From Streptomyces viridochromogenes (GTDB taxonomy: Bacteria; Actinomycetota; Actinomycetes; Streptomycetales; Streptomycetaceae), in the NCBI RefSeq assembly GCF_001270495.1, contig NZ_LGUR01000106.1:124001-188000 (forward strand): 64,000 nt of DNA, written 5' to 3'. A model generated the notes under the pieces. That model was not told where the DNA came from, did no database searches, and worked only from the letters and a program-made list of their open reading frames with translations. The first letter of the stretch is position 1; each line of letters opens with the position of its first letter. A program made the position numbers and the translations under genes. This document shows, in pieces, positions 7,377-16,141 of this stretch.

Positions 7377-8843
7377 ATGAACGAACTCGTACGCCAGCAC
7401 ACGGCCCTCGACGACTCCGACCTCGAGTGGCTCCACCTGCTGGTCTCGGAGTGGCAGCTGCTCTCCGACCTCTCCTTCGCCGACCTCGTCCTGTGGGTCC
7501 CCACCAGCGACGGCACCCGCTATGTCTCCGTCGCGCAGATGCGGCCCAACACCGGCCCGACCTCGTACCAGGACGACATGGTCGGCCACCTCGTCCCACG
7601 CGGCCGCCGCCCGATGCTGGACGCCGCGCTCGACGAGGGCCGGATCGTGCGGGAGGGCGACCCCGAGTGGCGCGAGGAGGTGCCGGTCCGCGTCGAGTCG
7701 ATTCCGGTACGACGGGACGGGCGCGTCCTGGGCGTCATCGCGCGCAACACCAACCTGCTGACCGTCCGCACCCCGAGCCGCCTGGAGCTGACGTACCTCC
7801 AGAGCGCCTCGGACCTCGCCCAGATGATCGCCGCCGGCTCGTTCCCGTTCGCCAATCAGCAGGTCGACATGGACGCCTCGCCGCGGGTCGGCGACGGCCT
7901 GATCCGCGTCGACGCCGACGGCATCGTCCAGTACGCCTCCCCGAACGCGCTGTCCGCCTACCACCGCCTCGGCCTCGCCTCCGACCTCGTCGGCCACCAC
8001 CTGGGCAAGACCACCGCCGAACTCGCCCCGACCCACGGCCCGGTGGACGAGGCGCTCGCCAAGGTCGCCAGCGGCTGGGCGCCCCGTGAGTTCGAGATCG
8101 AGTCGGGTGACGGCGTCATCCAGTTCCGGGCGATCCCGCTCAAGCCCAAGGGCACGCGCATCGGTTCGCTGGTGCTGCTCCGGGACGTCACCGAACTGCG
8201 CCGCCGCGAGCGCGAGTTGATCACCAAGGACGCGACGATCCGGGAGATCCACCACCGCGTCAAGAACAACCTCCAGACGGTGGCCGCCCTGCTCCGCCTC
8301 CAGGCTCGGCGCATCGAGTCCGATCGCGGCCGCGAAGCTCTGGAAGAGGCGGTACGACGGGTCGGCTCGATCGCGATCGTGCACGAGACGCTCTCCCAGA
8401 ACCTGGACGAGCGCGTGGAGTTCGACGAGATCGCCGACCGGGTGCTGGCGATGGTCGCCGAGATCTCGCCCGGCAAGGTAGCCGGCCGGCGCACCGGCCG
8501 CTTCGGCATCCTCGACGCCGAGGTCGCCACCCCGCTGTCGATGGTCCTGACCGAGATCCTTCAGAACGCCCTGGAACACGGCTTCCGCGAGGGCGACACC
8601 GGCACGGTCGAGGTCTCGGCGGTCCGTGGCGGTACGACCAAGCAGGTCCGCCTCCTGGTCACCGTGCAGGACGACGGCGTGGGCCTGCCCGAGGGCTTCG
8701 ATCCGCACACCGCGGGCAACCTCGGCCTCCAGATCGTACGAACCCTGGTGGAGGGCGAGTTGGGCGGCACGTTCGACATGGTCAGGGCGCCGGAGCGGGG
8801 GACCAGAGTGATCCTGGACATCCCGGTGCGGGCGCAGAAGTAG
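7377..8843 (+). CDS. pdtaS: PdtaS-like sensor histidine kinase
   Basis: A 488-residue soluble kinase resembling M. tuberculosis PdtaS. An N-terminal GAF-like domain (about 1-150, with VLWVPTSDGTRYVSVAQMRP), a PAS domain (about 165-285) and a HisKA_2 dimerisation/phosphoacceptor segment (EIHHRVKNNLQTVAALLRLQ, phospho-His in the HHR motif) precede a HATPase domain (EILQNALEHG, DDGVGLPEGF, GNLGLQIV). PdtaS phosphorylates PdtaR, an ANTAR RNA-binding antiterminator; no ANTAR gene is next to it. ATG 7377 matches the conserved N terminus. GTG 7368 is an alternative, since TACGCT at 7355-7360 could start a leaderless transcript there. No transmembrane segment is seen. Confidence 0.9.
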   Translation: MNELVRQHTALDDSDLEWLHLLVSEWQLLSDLSFADLVLWVPTSDGTRYVSVAQMRPNTGPTSYQDDMVGHLVPRGRRPMLDAALDEGRIVREGDPEWREEVPVRVESIPVRRDGRVLGVIARNTNLLTVRTPSRLELTYLQSASDLAQMIAAGSFPFANQQVDMDASPRVGDGLIRVDADGIVQYASPNALSAYHRLGLASDLVGHHLGKTTAELAPTHGPVDEALAKVASGWAPREFEIESGDGVIQFRAIPLKPKGTRIGSLVLLRDVTELRRRERELITKDATIREIHHRVKNNLQTVAALLRLQARRIESDRGREALEEAVRRVGSIAIVHETLSQNLDERVEFDEIADRVLAMVAEISPGKVAGRRTGRFGILDAEVATPLSMVLTEILQNALEHGFREGDTGTVEVSAVRGGTTKQVRLLVTVQDDGVGLPEGFDPHTAGNLGLQIVRTLVEGELGGTFDMVRAPERGTRVILDIPVRAQK

Positions 8844-8948
8844 CGCATGTAGAAGTGGTGGCCCACGCGTAGGAGTAGTACATGCGCAGGAGTGGTCCGC
8901 GCAGAGGTTGTTCACGCGCGGAAGTAGTCCATGCGCACAAGTGCTCCC
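8832..8948. repeat. Degenerate ~17-bp tandem repeat crossing the pdtaS stop codon
   Basis: About seven units of 15-18 bp follow the pattern GCGCAGGAGTAGTCCAT (starts near 8832, 8849, 8867, 8884, 8899, 8916, 8933). The first unit includes the last codons and stop of pdtaS; the rest are intergenic. Confidence 0.8.
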
Positions 8949-8968
8949 GGTGTCGTACACAGCAAAGA

Positions 8969-8992
8969 GCCCCGGACCATGTGGTCCAGGGC
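8969..8992. terminator. Hairpin between convergent pdtaS and wblE
   Basis: GCCC-C-GGACCA-TG-TGGTCC-A-GGGC forms a stem with one mismatch and lies after both genes' stop codons. There is no T tract. Confidence 0.5.
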
Positions 8993-9115
8993 CAGTGCTC
9001 GTTGCTGCTCTGCAATCGCTAAGCGCATCGGGGGTACTGCGCGCTGCGGCTCGGGGGCGGGAGATGCGTACTCGCTGTACGCGCCGCCAAGCTCAGGCTG
9101 TGCGGGGCGGGTGTG

Positions 9116-9373
9116 TCAGGCGGAGGCCTGACGGGCCCGGTTGCGGGCGGCGCGGCGCTTCATGGCGCGGCGCTCGTCCTCGCTGAGACCACCCCAGACG
9201 CCGGAGTCCTGGCCGGACTCGAGCGCCCACTGCAGGCACTGCTCCATTACCGGGCAGCGACGGCAGACGGCCTTGGCTTCCTCGATCTGCAGCAGCGCAG
9301 GACCGGTGTTGCCGATGGGGAAGAAGAGCTCGGGGTCTTCCTCGCGGCAAACGGCGTTGTGACGCCAGTCCAT
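9116..9373 (-). CDS. wblE: WhiB-family iron-sulfur transcription factor WblE (WhiB1-like)
   Basis: An 85-residue WhiB-like protein. The four cluster cysteines are C9, C37, C40 and C46, arranged C-x27-C-x2-C-x5-C, followed by the GVWGG turn at 58-62 and a basic C-terminal tail (RRAMKRRAARNRARQ) that contacts DNA. Length and sequence match WblE of S. coelicolor and WhiB1 of mycobacteria, a 4Fe-4S protein that senses nitric oxide and binds the primary sigma factor. An excellent ribosome site (AAGGAGAGG) precedes ATG 9373. A palindrome at 9419-9432 in the upstream region could be a Crp-type site. Confidence 0.95.
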   Translation of the reverse strand: MDWRHNAVCREEDPELFFPIGNTGPALLQIEEAKAVCRRCPVMEQCLQWALESGQDSGVWGGLSEDERRAMKRRAARNRARQASA

Positions 9374-9694
9374 GGCTGCTACCTCTCCTTGAATATTACT
9401 TGCAGGTTGCTTGTGAATGTGAACGCTTTCACGAATCCCTCAACAAGTGAAGGGCCTACCGCCAGGTTCCCTGGCGTGGGTCCTGTGATTTGAAGGGGGA
9501 TTCCGGTGATCCGTGGAGGCTGGTGTTGCGGGCCGTCCCGATCGCCATGTAGAGACTCGCAAACCTCAGCGACGGATACAACCCCTTCCGGAAAGTTTTT
9601 TTTGATTCCTCGGTGTCGACTAGGTCACAGCCGTACTTCCATGGGGTGGATCCTGGCCTAAACGTTCGAGTGAAAGGACTTTAGCCCGTTCCGC
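9374..9694. promoter_or_regulatory. wblE upstream region with a GTGAA-N4-TTCAC palindrome
   Basis: A 321-bp gene-free stretch. GTGAACGCTTTCAC at 9419-9432 is a dyad 46 bp before the wblE start. It resembles Crp-family half sites (GTGA/TCAC) but also LacI-type operators. A run of eight T at about 9596-9603 is unusual for this genome and may mark the upstream edge. No small gene is evident. Confidence 0.4.
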
Positions 9695-10663
9695 TCACAC
9701 AATCACACGCAGTGCACGGCGTACGCCTGTGAACGTCACGCTCGTACGCAGCCCGAGGTGGTCGCCGTCCATCTGAAGGGGCAACGGGACCTTCGAATGC
9801 AAGGTGAACTGGTCCAGGTCGTGGAGCGTGACGGCATGCTTGCCGCGGGCCCCGCGCTCGGGGGACGAAGTGAGCAACTGGGTCGCATACCGGGCAACCG
9901 CGACCGTGGACATACGGCTGAGACCGAGTACGTCGAGGCCGGTATCGAACGACGCCTTAGGTGCCGCGTACACCGGGCGATTGAGTAGATACGTCCATGG
10001 AGCGGTGTTGCAGACTATGGACAGCACCAAATCGGTCACCGGGTCCTGGCCCGGACGCTCCAGGGTGATCGTGCCGTGCCTGCGGTTGGGCTCCTGGAGG
10101 AACTGGCGCAGCACCTGGCGCAGGTAAAGGGCGGGTGTGGATTTCTTGCCCCGCTCGCGCTGCTGCTCGACCCGGCCGATCACGCCCGCGTCGAAGCCGA
10201 GTCCCGCGCAGAAGGTGAACCATCTGCCCGGCACCGCCTCGTCCTCGGTGCCCGGCGTGCCCGCCGCGATGCCCATGCCGACGGTGCGTTCTCTGCCCTC
10301 GCGCAGGGCGTCGAGCAGGACGCCGGTCGCTTCCACGGCGTCGTTGGGCAGGCCGAGGGCGCGGGCGAAGACGTTGGTGGAGCCGCCGGGGACCACGGCG
10401 AGGCGGGGGAGGCGGTCGGGGTCGGGGCCGCTGTGCAACAGTCCGTTGACGACCTCGTTCACGGTGCCGTCGCCGCCGAGGGCGACCACCAGGTCGACGT
10501 CGTCGCTGTCCGCGGCCTGTCGGCCCAGGTCGCGCGCGTGGCCGCGGTACTCGGTGGTGACCGCCTCAAGTTTCATCTCGCTGGCGAGCGCATGGATCAG
10601 GACATCGCGCGTACGTGCGCTTGTGGTGGTTGCTGCCGGATTGACCACGAGAAGTGCACGCAT
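9695..10663 (-). CDS. Diacylglycerol kinase-family lipid kinase (YegS/DgkB-like)
   Basis: A 322-residue protein. The N-terminal DAGK catalytic domain shows VNPAA near the start, GGDGTVNEVVNGL (ATP/phosphate binding) and VVPGGSTNVFARALGLP. The C-terminal half has the lipid-kinase beta-sandwich, ending in LQMDGDHLGLRTSVTFT, where the conserved D-G-D/E occurs. It probably phosphorylates diacylglycerol or a related lipid at the membrane. The start ATG at 10663 gives the usual MRALLVVNP N terminus; twelve upstream in-frame residues are not conserved-looking. It has no operon partner. Confidence 0.9.
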   Translation of the reverse strand: MRALLVVNPAATTTSARTRDVLIHALASEMKLEAVTTEYRGHARDLGRQAADSDDVDLVVALGGDGTVNEVVNGLLHSGPDPDRLPRLAVVPGGSTNVFARALGLPNDAVEATGVLLDALREGRERTVGMGIAAGTPGTEDEAVPGRWFTFCAGLGFDAGVIGRVEQQRERGKKSTPALYLRQVLRQFLQEPNRRHGTITLERPGQDPVTDLVLSIVCNTAPWTYLLNRPVYAAPKASFDTGLDVLGLSRMSTVAVARYATQLLTSSPERGARGKHAVTLHDLDQFTLHSKVPLPLQMDGDHLGLRTSVTFTGVRRALRVIV

Positions 10664-10820
10664 GACTGGCAGCGTACCTACTGGGGGGTACCGGGGCACA
10701 GGTCGAGGTGGGGATCTAGTAAGAGATCGGGCGTGAGCCTCGACACGGGGGGACTCCGTCGGTTGGGCCGCAGTTGTTGATGCCGTTCGCCGAAACGTGG
10801 CCGGCGTCGGCGCGGGCCCT

Positions 10821-10857
10821 GAAGGGGCCTCGTCCTCAAACGCCGGACGGGCTGGAA
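10821..10857. repeat. Copy of a dispersed streptomycete intergenic repeat
   Basis: GAAGGGGCCTCGTCCTCAAA continuing into CGCCGGACGGGCTGGA is a short sequence I recognise from many Streptomyces intergenic regions. It lies in the 283-bp gap between the divergent lipid-kinase and membrane-protein genes. Function unknown. Confidence 0.5.
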
Positions 10858-10946
10858 TGAGGCGACCGGCGCGGGCTGAATGTCGCCTACCGGCGTAGGT
10901 CAGGTGCTGGCGGGAGCTCGTGAATTCGGAGGACTACCCTGCAGGG

Positions 10947-11393
10947 GTGACCAAGGAACAGACCTCCACCACCCCGGAAACCGCCGGTCCGCGTCCGCGT
11001 CGGCTGACGTATGCGGCGGTACTCACCGCGCTGGAAGGGCTGGGGCTCGCCGTGGGGGGTGTCTGGGTGCTCGTGCTGGGGCTGACCGGGGATCCGGACG
11101 GTCGGCAGCAGGCCGTCACCCTCGGGGTGACGCTGGTGGTTCTCGCTCTGCTGCCGTTGCTCGCCGCGCGGGGGCTGTTCGCTCAGCGGAGCTGGAGTCG
11201 TGGGCCGTCTGTGATCACGCAGATTCTGGCCCTGCCGGTGGCTTACAGCCTGCTTCAGGCCGACAGCATCGCGATTCCGGCGGGCATCGCGATCGCCGTG
11301 GTCGCGATCGCCACGCTCGTGCTTCTGATCAACCAGGAGACGACCCAGGCCCTCGGGATCCGGGGGCCCGGTAGCGCGCCTGATCAGAAGTAG
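10947..11393 (+). CDS. Hypothetical membrane protein
   Basis: About 148 residues: a hydrophilic Thr/Pro-rich start, then four hydrophobic segments (about residues 22-45, 57-75, 91-105 and 109-128) and a short polar tail. No enzymatic motif is visible; it resembles small integral membrane proteins common in Streptomyces. Two GTG starts compete. GTG 10947 follows GGAGGA by 13 bp, while GTG 10920 follows GGGAG by 5 bp and would add nine residues. I prefer 10947 because the extra residues look unconstrained. It converges on sigH. Confidence 0.72.
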   Translation: MTKEQTSTTPETAGPRPRRLTYAAVLTALEGLGLAVGGVWVLVLGLTGDPDGRQQAVTLGVTLVVLALLPLLAARGLFAQRSWSRGPSVITQILALPVAYSLLQADSIAIPAGIAIAVVAIATLVLLINQETTQALGIRGPGSAPDQK

Positions 11394-11447
11394 TCGAGTA
11401 GTCGGCTGAAGGCTGATCAGGAGTGATCGGGGGCTCCGACGCCGCCG

Positions 11448-12578
11448 TCACTCCTCTACCAGCAGCTTTTCCCGCAGCTGCGCCAGTGTGCGCGCCAGCA
11501 GCCGGGACACGTGCATCTGGGAGATGCCGACCTCCTGCGCGATCTGCGACTGGGTCATGTTGCCGAAGAAGCGCAGCAACAGGATCCGCTTCTCGCGCGG
11601 CGGGAGGTCTTCGAGCAGCGGCTTCAGCGACTCGCGGTACTCGACGCCCTCCAGCGCCTCGTCCTCAGCGCCGAGGGTGTCCGCTACCGCCGGGGACTCG
11701 TCGTCCGTGTCGGGGACGTCCAGGGACAGCGTGGAATACGCGTTGGCGGACTCCAGGCCCTCCAGGACCTCCTCCTCCGAGATCGCCAGCTTCTCGGCGA
11801 GCTCATGGACCGTGGGGGAGCGGCCGTGCTGCTGGGACAGCTCGGCCGTGGCGGTCGTCAGGGCGAGGCGCAGCTCCTGGAGCCTGCGCGGAACGCGGAC
11901 CGCCCAGCCCTTGTCCCGGAAGTGACGCTTGATCTCGCCGACGACCGTCGGGGTCGCGTACGTCGAGAACTCGACGCCACGCTCCGGGTCGAAGCGGTCG
12001 ACCGACTTGATCAGGCCGATGGTGGCGACCTGGGTGAGGTCGTCGAGCGGCTCGCCGCGGTTGCGGAAGCGGCGCGCGAGGTGCTCGACGAGCGGCAGGT
12101 GCATCCGGACCAGCCGGTTGCGAAGCTCCGCGTACTCGGCGCTGCCGTCCTGGAGCTTGCGCAGCTCGATGAACATGGCGCGCGCCCCGCTGCGGTCCTG
12201 AGGGTCGTGCTGCGTGGCCTGCACGCTGTGCGCGCTCATCGCCTCGTCCCCGACGTTTCGCTGGTGCTCGCTCATCGTCCCGCCCGTTGCCCTCTCCCGA
12301 GCCCTCGCCTCCACGCGGACTGGGGAGACCCCGATCCGCCCGCCCGGAGGCGCGCCCTGCACGGCACCTTCGTCATCCCGTCCGTCGGCCAGGAAGCCGG
12401 CCTCCACGGAGTCGTCCTCCGGGTGCGGCCGGGCCTGCTCGGGGATGCCGTCGACGCCGTCCGCCATGCGCCGGGAACCGTTCGGACCGCTCGGGCCCGC
12501 CCCCAGGCTCTCGGCTTCGTCCGAGTGGGGGGCAGTGCCGTCCGGCAGCTCCCGTGTGCCGCGCTCTTCGTCACGCAC
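11448..12578 (-). CDS. sigH: Stress-response sigma factor SigH (SigB/SigF family)
   Basis: A group 3 sigma factor of about 376 residues. Region 2 (LVEHLARRFRNRGEPLDDLTQVATIGLIKSVD in part), region 3 (SPTVHELAEKL) and region 4 (REKRILLLRFFGNMTQSQIA, then HVSRLLARTLAQL) are all present. About 115 residues before region 2 form a hydrophilic extension rich in Glu, Pro, Gly and Arg. GTG 12578 has a ribosome site (AGGGGA) 17 bp after the anti-sigma stop. ATG 12275 and later ATGs would give shorter forms. In S. coelicolor, sigH is known to yield several nested products with different N termini. Regulation is by the anti-sigma factor encoded just upstream. Confidence 0.92.
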   Translation of the reverse strand: MRDEERGTRELPDGTAPHSDEAESLGAGPSGPNGSRRMADGVDGIPEQARPHPEDDSVEAGFLADGRDDEGAVQGAPPGGRIGVSPVRVEARARERATGGTMSEHQRNVGDEAMSAHSVQATQHDPQDRSGARAMFIELRKLQDGSAEYAELRNRLVRMHLPLVEHLARRFRNRGEPLDDLTQVATIGLIKSVDRFDPERGVEFSTYATPTVVGEIKRHFRDKGWAVRVPRRLQELRLALTTATAELSQQHGRSPTVHELAEKLAISEEEVLEGLESANAYSTLSLDVPDTDDESPAVADTLGAEDEALEGVEYRESLKPLLEDLPPREKRILLLRFFGNMTQSQIAQEVGISQMHVSRLLARTLAQLREKLLVEE

Positions 12579-12595
12579 CGGCCCGTCCCCTGTCC

Positions 12596-13009
12596 TCACG
12601 CCGGCCCGGGTCCCGCGCCGCGCTGTTTGTAGAGGCTGATCGAAACGGTTTTGTCCTCGTCCACGGCGGAGGAGACCTTGCCCGCGAGGGCCGACAAGAC
12701 GGTCCAGGCGAAGGTGTCCCTGGAGGGAGCGTGGCCGTCCGTGGTCGGGGCCGAGACGGTGACCTCGAGTGAGTCGTCGACGAGGCGGAAGACACAGCTG
12801 AGCACCGAGCCGGGCACGGCCTGCTGAAGCAGGATCGCGCAGGCCTCGTCCACCGCGATGCGCAGGTCCTCGATCTCGTCGAGGGTGAAGTCCAAACGGG
12901 CCGCGAGGCCGGCAGTCGCCGTACGCAGCACCGACAGGTAGGCACCCGCGGCCGGCAGCCGGACTTCCACGAAGTCCTGGGTCGCGGGCTCGCCTGCGAT
13001 CTGGGACAC
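12596..13009 (-). CDS. prsH: Anti-sigma factor of SigH (RsbW-like, PrsH/UshX/RshA)
   Basis: A 137-residue GHKL-type anti-sigma factor. The Bergerat-type ATP-binding motifs are seen as IEDLRIAVDEACAILLQ (N box) and DTFAWTVLSALAGKVSS (G-box region). It should hold SigH inactive and itself be relieved by an anti-anti-sigma factor such as BldG. I chose GTG 13009: GGAGG five bases upstream is an ideal ribosome site, and it gives the familiar MSQIAGEP N terminus. It is the first gene of the prsH-sigH operon, with 17 bp between the genes. Confidence 0.92.
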   Translation of the reverse strand: MSQIAGEPATQDFVEVRLPAAGAYLSVLRTATAGLAARLDFTLDEIEDLRIAVDEACAILLQQAVPGSVLSCVFRLVDDSLEVTVSAPTTDGHAPSRDTFAWTVLSALAGKVSSAVDEDKTVSISLYKQRGAGPGPA

Positions 13010-13258
13010 CCTCACCTCCAAGGTGGTACAAGCTTCTCGGGGCCGAGGGTCGCCCCCCGGGGTAACGCGATGTGTGGTTCAGCGGTGACGCTATCGCGCT
13101 CTGAACTTTCCTGTCCCCAGGACCCCAACCCCTTGCCGTCACTCACAGTAAACCTGTGGACACGCTCCGTGTCTAGGGGTCTGCGGCTCCAATTGGGAAG
13201 AGCGCGCGCCGGGTTGACGTACCCAGACGTCAGACGGTCGAACCGTCCGGATCCAGGG

Positions 13259-13519
13259 TCACACGAGTACGTGGTCGACGAAGCACCAACGCCATTCCTC
13301 GCCCGGCTCGAAGGTCCGCATCACCGGGTGACCGGATTCCTTGTGGTGTTCTGTCGCATGCCTCCCCGGCGAGGAGTCGCAGCAGCCGACGTGCCCGCAG
13401 CTGAGACAGAGCCTCAGCTGTACGGGGTGCATGCCTTCCGCCAGACACTCCGGACACGTCTCGTTCAGCGCCACGGGTTCCGGGTGGGGCAGCGCGTCGG
13501 CGTGCGTGCACTGTTTCAT
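13259..13519 (-). CDS. UBP-type zinc-finger protein
   Basis: An 86-residue protein that is a single ZnF-UBP domain. The ligand pattern is visible: C4/H6, C22-x2-C25, C38-x2-C41, C46 or C47, and H53, H57 and H63 (EHHKESGHPV). The eukaryotic versions bind ubiquitin C termini; the role of the short stand-alone actinobacterial proteins is unknown. It is divergent from the antiporter gene with 62 bp between starts. ATG 13519 lacks a clear ribosome site. Confidence 0.85.
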   Translation of the reverse strand: MKQCTHADALPHPEPVALNETCPECLAEGMHPVQLRLCLSCGHVGCCDSSPGRHATEHHKESGHPVMRTFEPGEEWRWCFVDHVLV

Positions 13520-13581
13520 GATTGCCAGGTTACGACGGCCGCGAGGATGGCCGCGCGGAAAAACGAGGGCGGGCGAGAAGC

Positions 13582-15177
13582 ATGGACGTGATGCCGCTGC
13601 TGTTGCTGGTGGCGGGGAGCGCCGCCGTGGCCGCGGCCGGTCGGCGGTCGCCCGTGCCGGCGCCGCTGCTGCTGGTCGCCGCCGGGCTCGCCGTGTCGTA
13701 CCTGCCGGGCGTGCCCGAGTACACCCTCGACCCGCACATCGTCCTGCCGCTGGTGCTGCCCCCGCTGCTGCACAGTGCCGCGACGGACAGCTCGTATCTC
13801 GATCTGCGCGCTCAGCTGCGGCCCGTGATGCTGCTGTCGGTCGGGTACGTCCTCTTCGCGACCTTCGCCGTCGGCTGGGTCGCCTACCTCGTCGTACCGG
13901 ATCTGCCGCTGACGGCGGCGCTGGTGCTGGGCGCTGTGGTGGCGCCGCCGGACGCGGTCGCCGCGACGGCTGTGGCGCGCCGGGTGGGGCTGCCGTCCCG
14001 GATCACCACGATCCTCCAGGGCGAGTCCCTCGTGAACGACGCCACCGCGATCACCGCATACCGGGTCGCACTCGCGGCGGCCGTCGGCGAGGGCGCCACC
14101 TGGGCCGGCGGGATCGGTGAGTTCCTGCTCGCGGCGGTCGGCGGCATCGGGTTCGGGGTGGTGCTGATGGTGCCGATCCACTGGCTGCGCACGCACGTGA
14201 AGGAGGCGCTGCTGCAGAACACCCTCTCCCTCCTGATCCCGTTCGTCGCCTACGCGGCCGCCGAGCAGGTGCACGCCTCCGGAGTGCTGGCGGTCGTCGT
14301 GGTCGCGCTGTACCTGGGGCACCGCGCGTGGGAGGTCGACTTCGCCACCCGGCTCCAGGAGGAGGCGGTGTGGAAGATGGTCGCGTTCGTGCTGGAGTCG
14401 GCGGTGTTCGCGCTGATCGGACTGCAACTGCCGGTGGTCCTGAAGGGCCTCGGGGAGTACGAGGGCGGTCGCGCCGCCTGGTACGCGGTCGCCGTGTTCC
14501 TCGTGGTCGTCGTCTCGCGGTTCGTGTGGGTGTATCCGGCGACGTTCCTGCCGCGCATGATGTCGGCGCGGATCAGGGAACGCGAGGGCGGCCTGACCTG
14601 GAAGGCGCCGTTCGTCATCTCCTGGGCCGGGATGCGCGGCGTGGTCTCGCTGGCGATCGCCTTCTCGATCCCGCTCACGGTGCATGGCGGCGAGGAGTTC
14701 CCCGAGCGCAACCTGATCCTCTTCCTGACCTTCACCACGGTCATCGGCACGCTCGTAGTCCAGGGCGTGACACTGCCGCCCCTGATCCACCTGCTGAAGC
14801 TCCCCGGCCGGGACGCGCAGGCCGAGACCCTCGCCGAGGCCAACGCCCAGGCGCAGGCCTCCCGGGCCGCCGAACGCCGGCTGGAGGAGCTCCTCGCCGA
14901 CGAACGCAACGCCCTCCCCGCCCCCCTCGCAGACCGTCTGCGAGCGGTCCTGGAGCGGCGCCGCAACTCTGTCTGGGAACGGCTGGGCCAGGCCAATCCC
15001 GTCACCGGCGAGTCCGTCGACGACACCTACCGGCGGCTGTCCCGCGAGGTGATCGGCGCCGAGCGCGCGGTGTTCGTGAAGCTGCGGGACGGTCGCTATA
15101 TCGACGACGAGATGCTGCGGACGCTGCTGCGCAGGCTGGACCTGGAGGAGGCGGCGGCCTATCGGGAGGCGGGGTGA
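13582..15177 (+). CDS. Na+/H+ antiporter (CPA1/NhaP family)
   Basis: A 531-residue membrane antiporter with about twelve hydrophobic segments in the first 410 residues and a 110-residue cytoplasmic tail rich in Glu, Arg and Ala. Ion-pathway motifs are recognisable: VLGAVVAPPDAVAATAV and LQGESLVNDATAI (the ND pair of CPA1 exchangers), then WAGMRGVVSLAIA. It exchanges cytoplasmic Na+ (or K+) for H+. ATG 13582 (MDVMPLLLL) puts the first membrane helix at the N terminus; an earlier in-frame ATG at 13522 would add 20 charged residues and overlap the zinc-finger gene's promoter. The 3' end overlaps the convergent PLP-enzyme gene by 19 bp. Confidence 0.92.
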   Translation: MDVMPLLLLVAGSAAVAAAGRRSPVPAPLLLVAAGLAVSYLPGVPEYTLDPHIVLPLVLPPLLHSAATDSSYLDLRAQLRPVMLLSVGYVLFATFAVGWVAYLVVPDLPLTAALVLGAVVAPPDAVAATAVARRVGLPSRITTILQGESLVNDATAITAYRVALAAAVGEGATWAGGIGEFLLAAVGGIGFGVVLMVPIHWLRTHVKEALLQNTLSLLIPFVAYAAAEQVHASGVLAVVVVALYLGHRAWEVDFATRLQEEAVWKMVAFVLESAVFALIGLQLPVVLKGLGEYEGGRAAWYAVAVFLVVVVSRFVWVYPATFLPRMMSARIREREGGLTWKAPFVISWAGMRGVVSLAIAFSIPLTVHGGEEFPERNLILFLTFTTVIGTLVVQGVTLPPLIHLLKLPGRDAQAETLAEANAQAQASRAAERRLEELLADERNALPAPLADRLRAVLERRRNSVWERLGQANPVTGESVDDTYRRLSREVIGAERAVFVKLRDGRYIDDEMLRTLLRRLDLEEAAAYREAG

Positions 15178-16076
15178 GGGGCGAACGGGGCCCCGGTGAC
15201 GACCGCCGCGACCGTCGTGCCGGGAGGGAAGGCCCCCTCCTCGGCAAGGGCGACAAGTCCGTACAGCAACTTGGCGACATAAAGACGCTCGACGGGCACC
15301 CCGTGCCGTTCCTCGAAGTCCTCGGCGAAGGCATCGAGTTCCGGTGTCGTACGGGCGTATCCGCCGAAGTGGAACCGCTCGTCGAGCCGCCAGTCGCCCC
15401 GCGGCCCGCCGAACGCCTCGGCCTGTAGCTCCCGTATGTCGTCCGCCAGGAAGCCGCCCTTGAGGACCGGAACGCCCAGGGCCCGCCGGCCGGGGCCGAG
15501 CCCGGCGGCCAGGCCCGCCAGCGTGCCGCCCGTGCCGCACGCGACCGCGACCACGTCGGCCCGCCCGCGCAGCTCCTCGCCGAGCGCCCGGCACCCTCGT
15601 ACGGCAAGGGCGTTGCTGCCGCCTTCCGGGACGACGTACGCCCCCTGCGCATCCGCCGCGCGCAGGACGGCCGCCAGCGTTTCCGGTTCGGTCTTGCGGC
15701 GGTACGTCGACCTGTCGACGAAATGGAGCCGCATACCGTCGGCCACGCAGCGTGCCAGCGACGGGTTGAGGGGGCGGTCGGCCAGCTCCTGGCCGCGGAC
15801 CACGCCGACCGTGGGGAGCCCGAGGAGGCGGCCCGCGGCGGCGGTGGCGCGCAGGTGGTTGGAGTAGGCGCCGCCGAACGTGACGACCGTACGGCCCTCC
15901 GCGGCGGCCAGGTTCGGTGCGAGCTTGCGCCACTTGTTGCCGATCAGCTCCGGGTGGATCAGGTCGTCGCGCTTGAGGAGCAGACGGACGCCGTGCCGCG
16001 TGAACCGCTCGTCCGCCGACTCCTGTACGGGGGAGGGGAGCCGGGGGTGGAGGGCCGTGAGATCGGGGCTGGTCAC
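15159..16076 (-). CDS. PLP-dependent enzyme, ACC deaminase/D-cysteine desulfhydrase family
   Basis: A 305-residue fold-type II PLP enzyme. LIGNKWRKLAPNL carries the PLP lysine, FGGAYSNHLRATAAAG is the family signature, VPEGGSNALAVRG follows, and CGTGGTLAGLAAGL binds the PLP phosphate. Whether it is an ACC deaminase or a D-cysteine desulfhydrase is not settled by what I can see; desulfhydrase is more common in such genomes. GTG 16076 gives a compact N terminus (VTSPDLTALHPRLPSP). The reading frame overlaps the 3' end of the antiporter on the other strand. Confidence 0.88.
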   Translation of the reverse strand: MTSPDLTALHPRLPSPVQESADERFTRHGVRLLLKRDDLIHPELIGNKWRKLAPNLAAAEGRTVVTFGGAYSNHLRATAAAGRLLGLPTVGVVRGQELADRPLNPSLARCVADGMRLHFVDRSTYRRKTEPETLAAVLRAADAQGAYVVPEGGSNALAVRGCRALGEELRGRADVVAVACGTGGTLAGLAAGLGPGRRALGVPVLKGGFLADDIRELQAEAFGGPRGDWRLDERFHFGGYARTTPELDAFAEDFEERHGVPVERLYVAKLLYGLVALAEEGAFPPGTTVAAVVTGAPFAPHPASR

Positions 16077-16141
16077 CTGGTCATTGTCGCCCGGCCCCAC
16101 GGTTTCGGCTGCCCTGCCTCACCAGCACACCCGCTGCCGCC

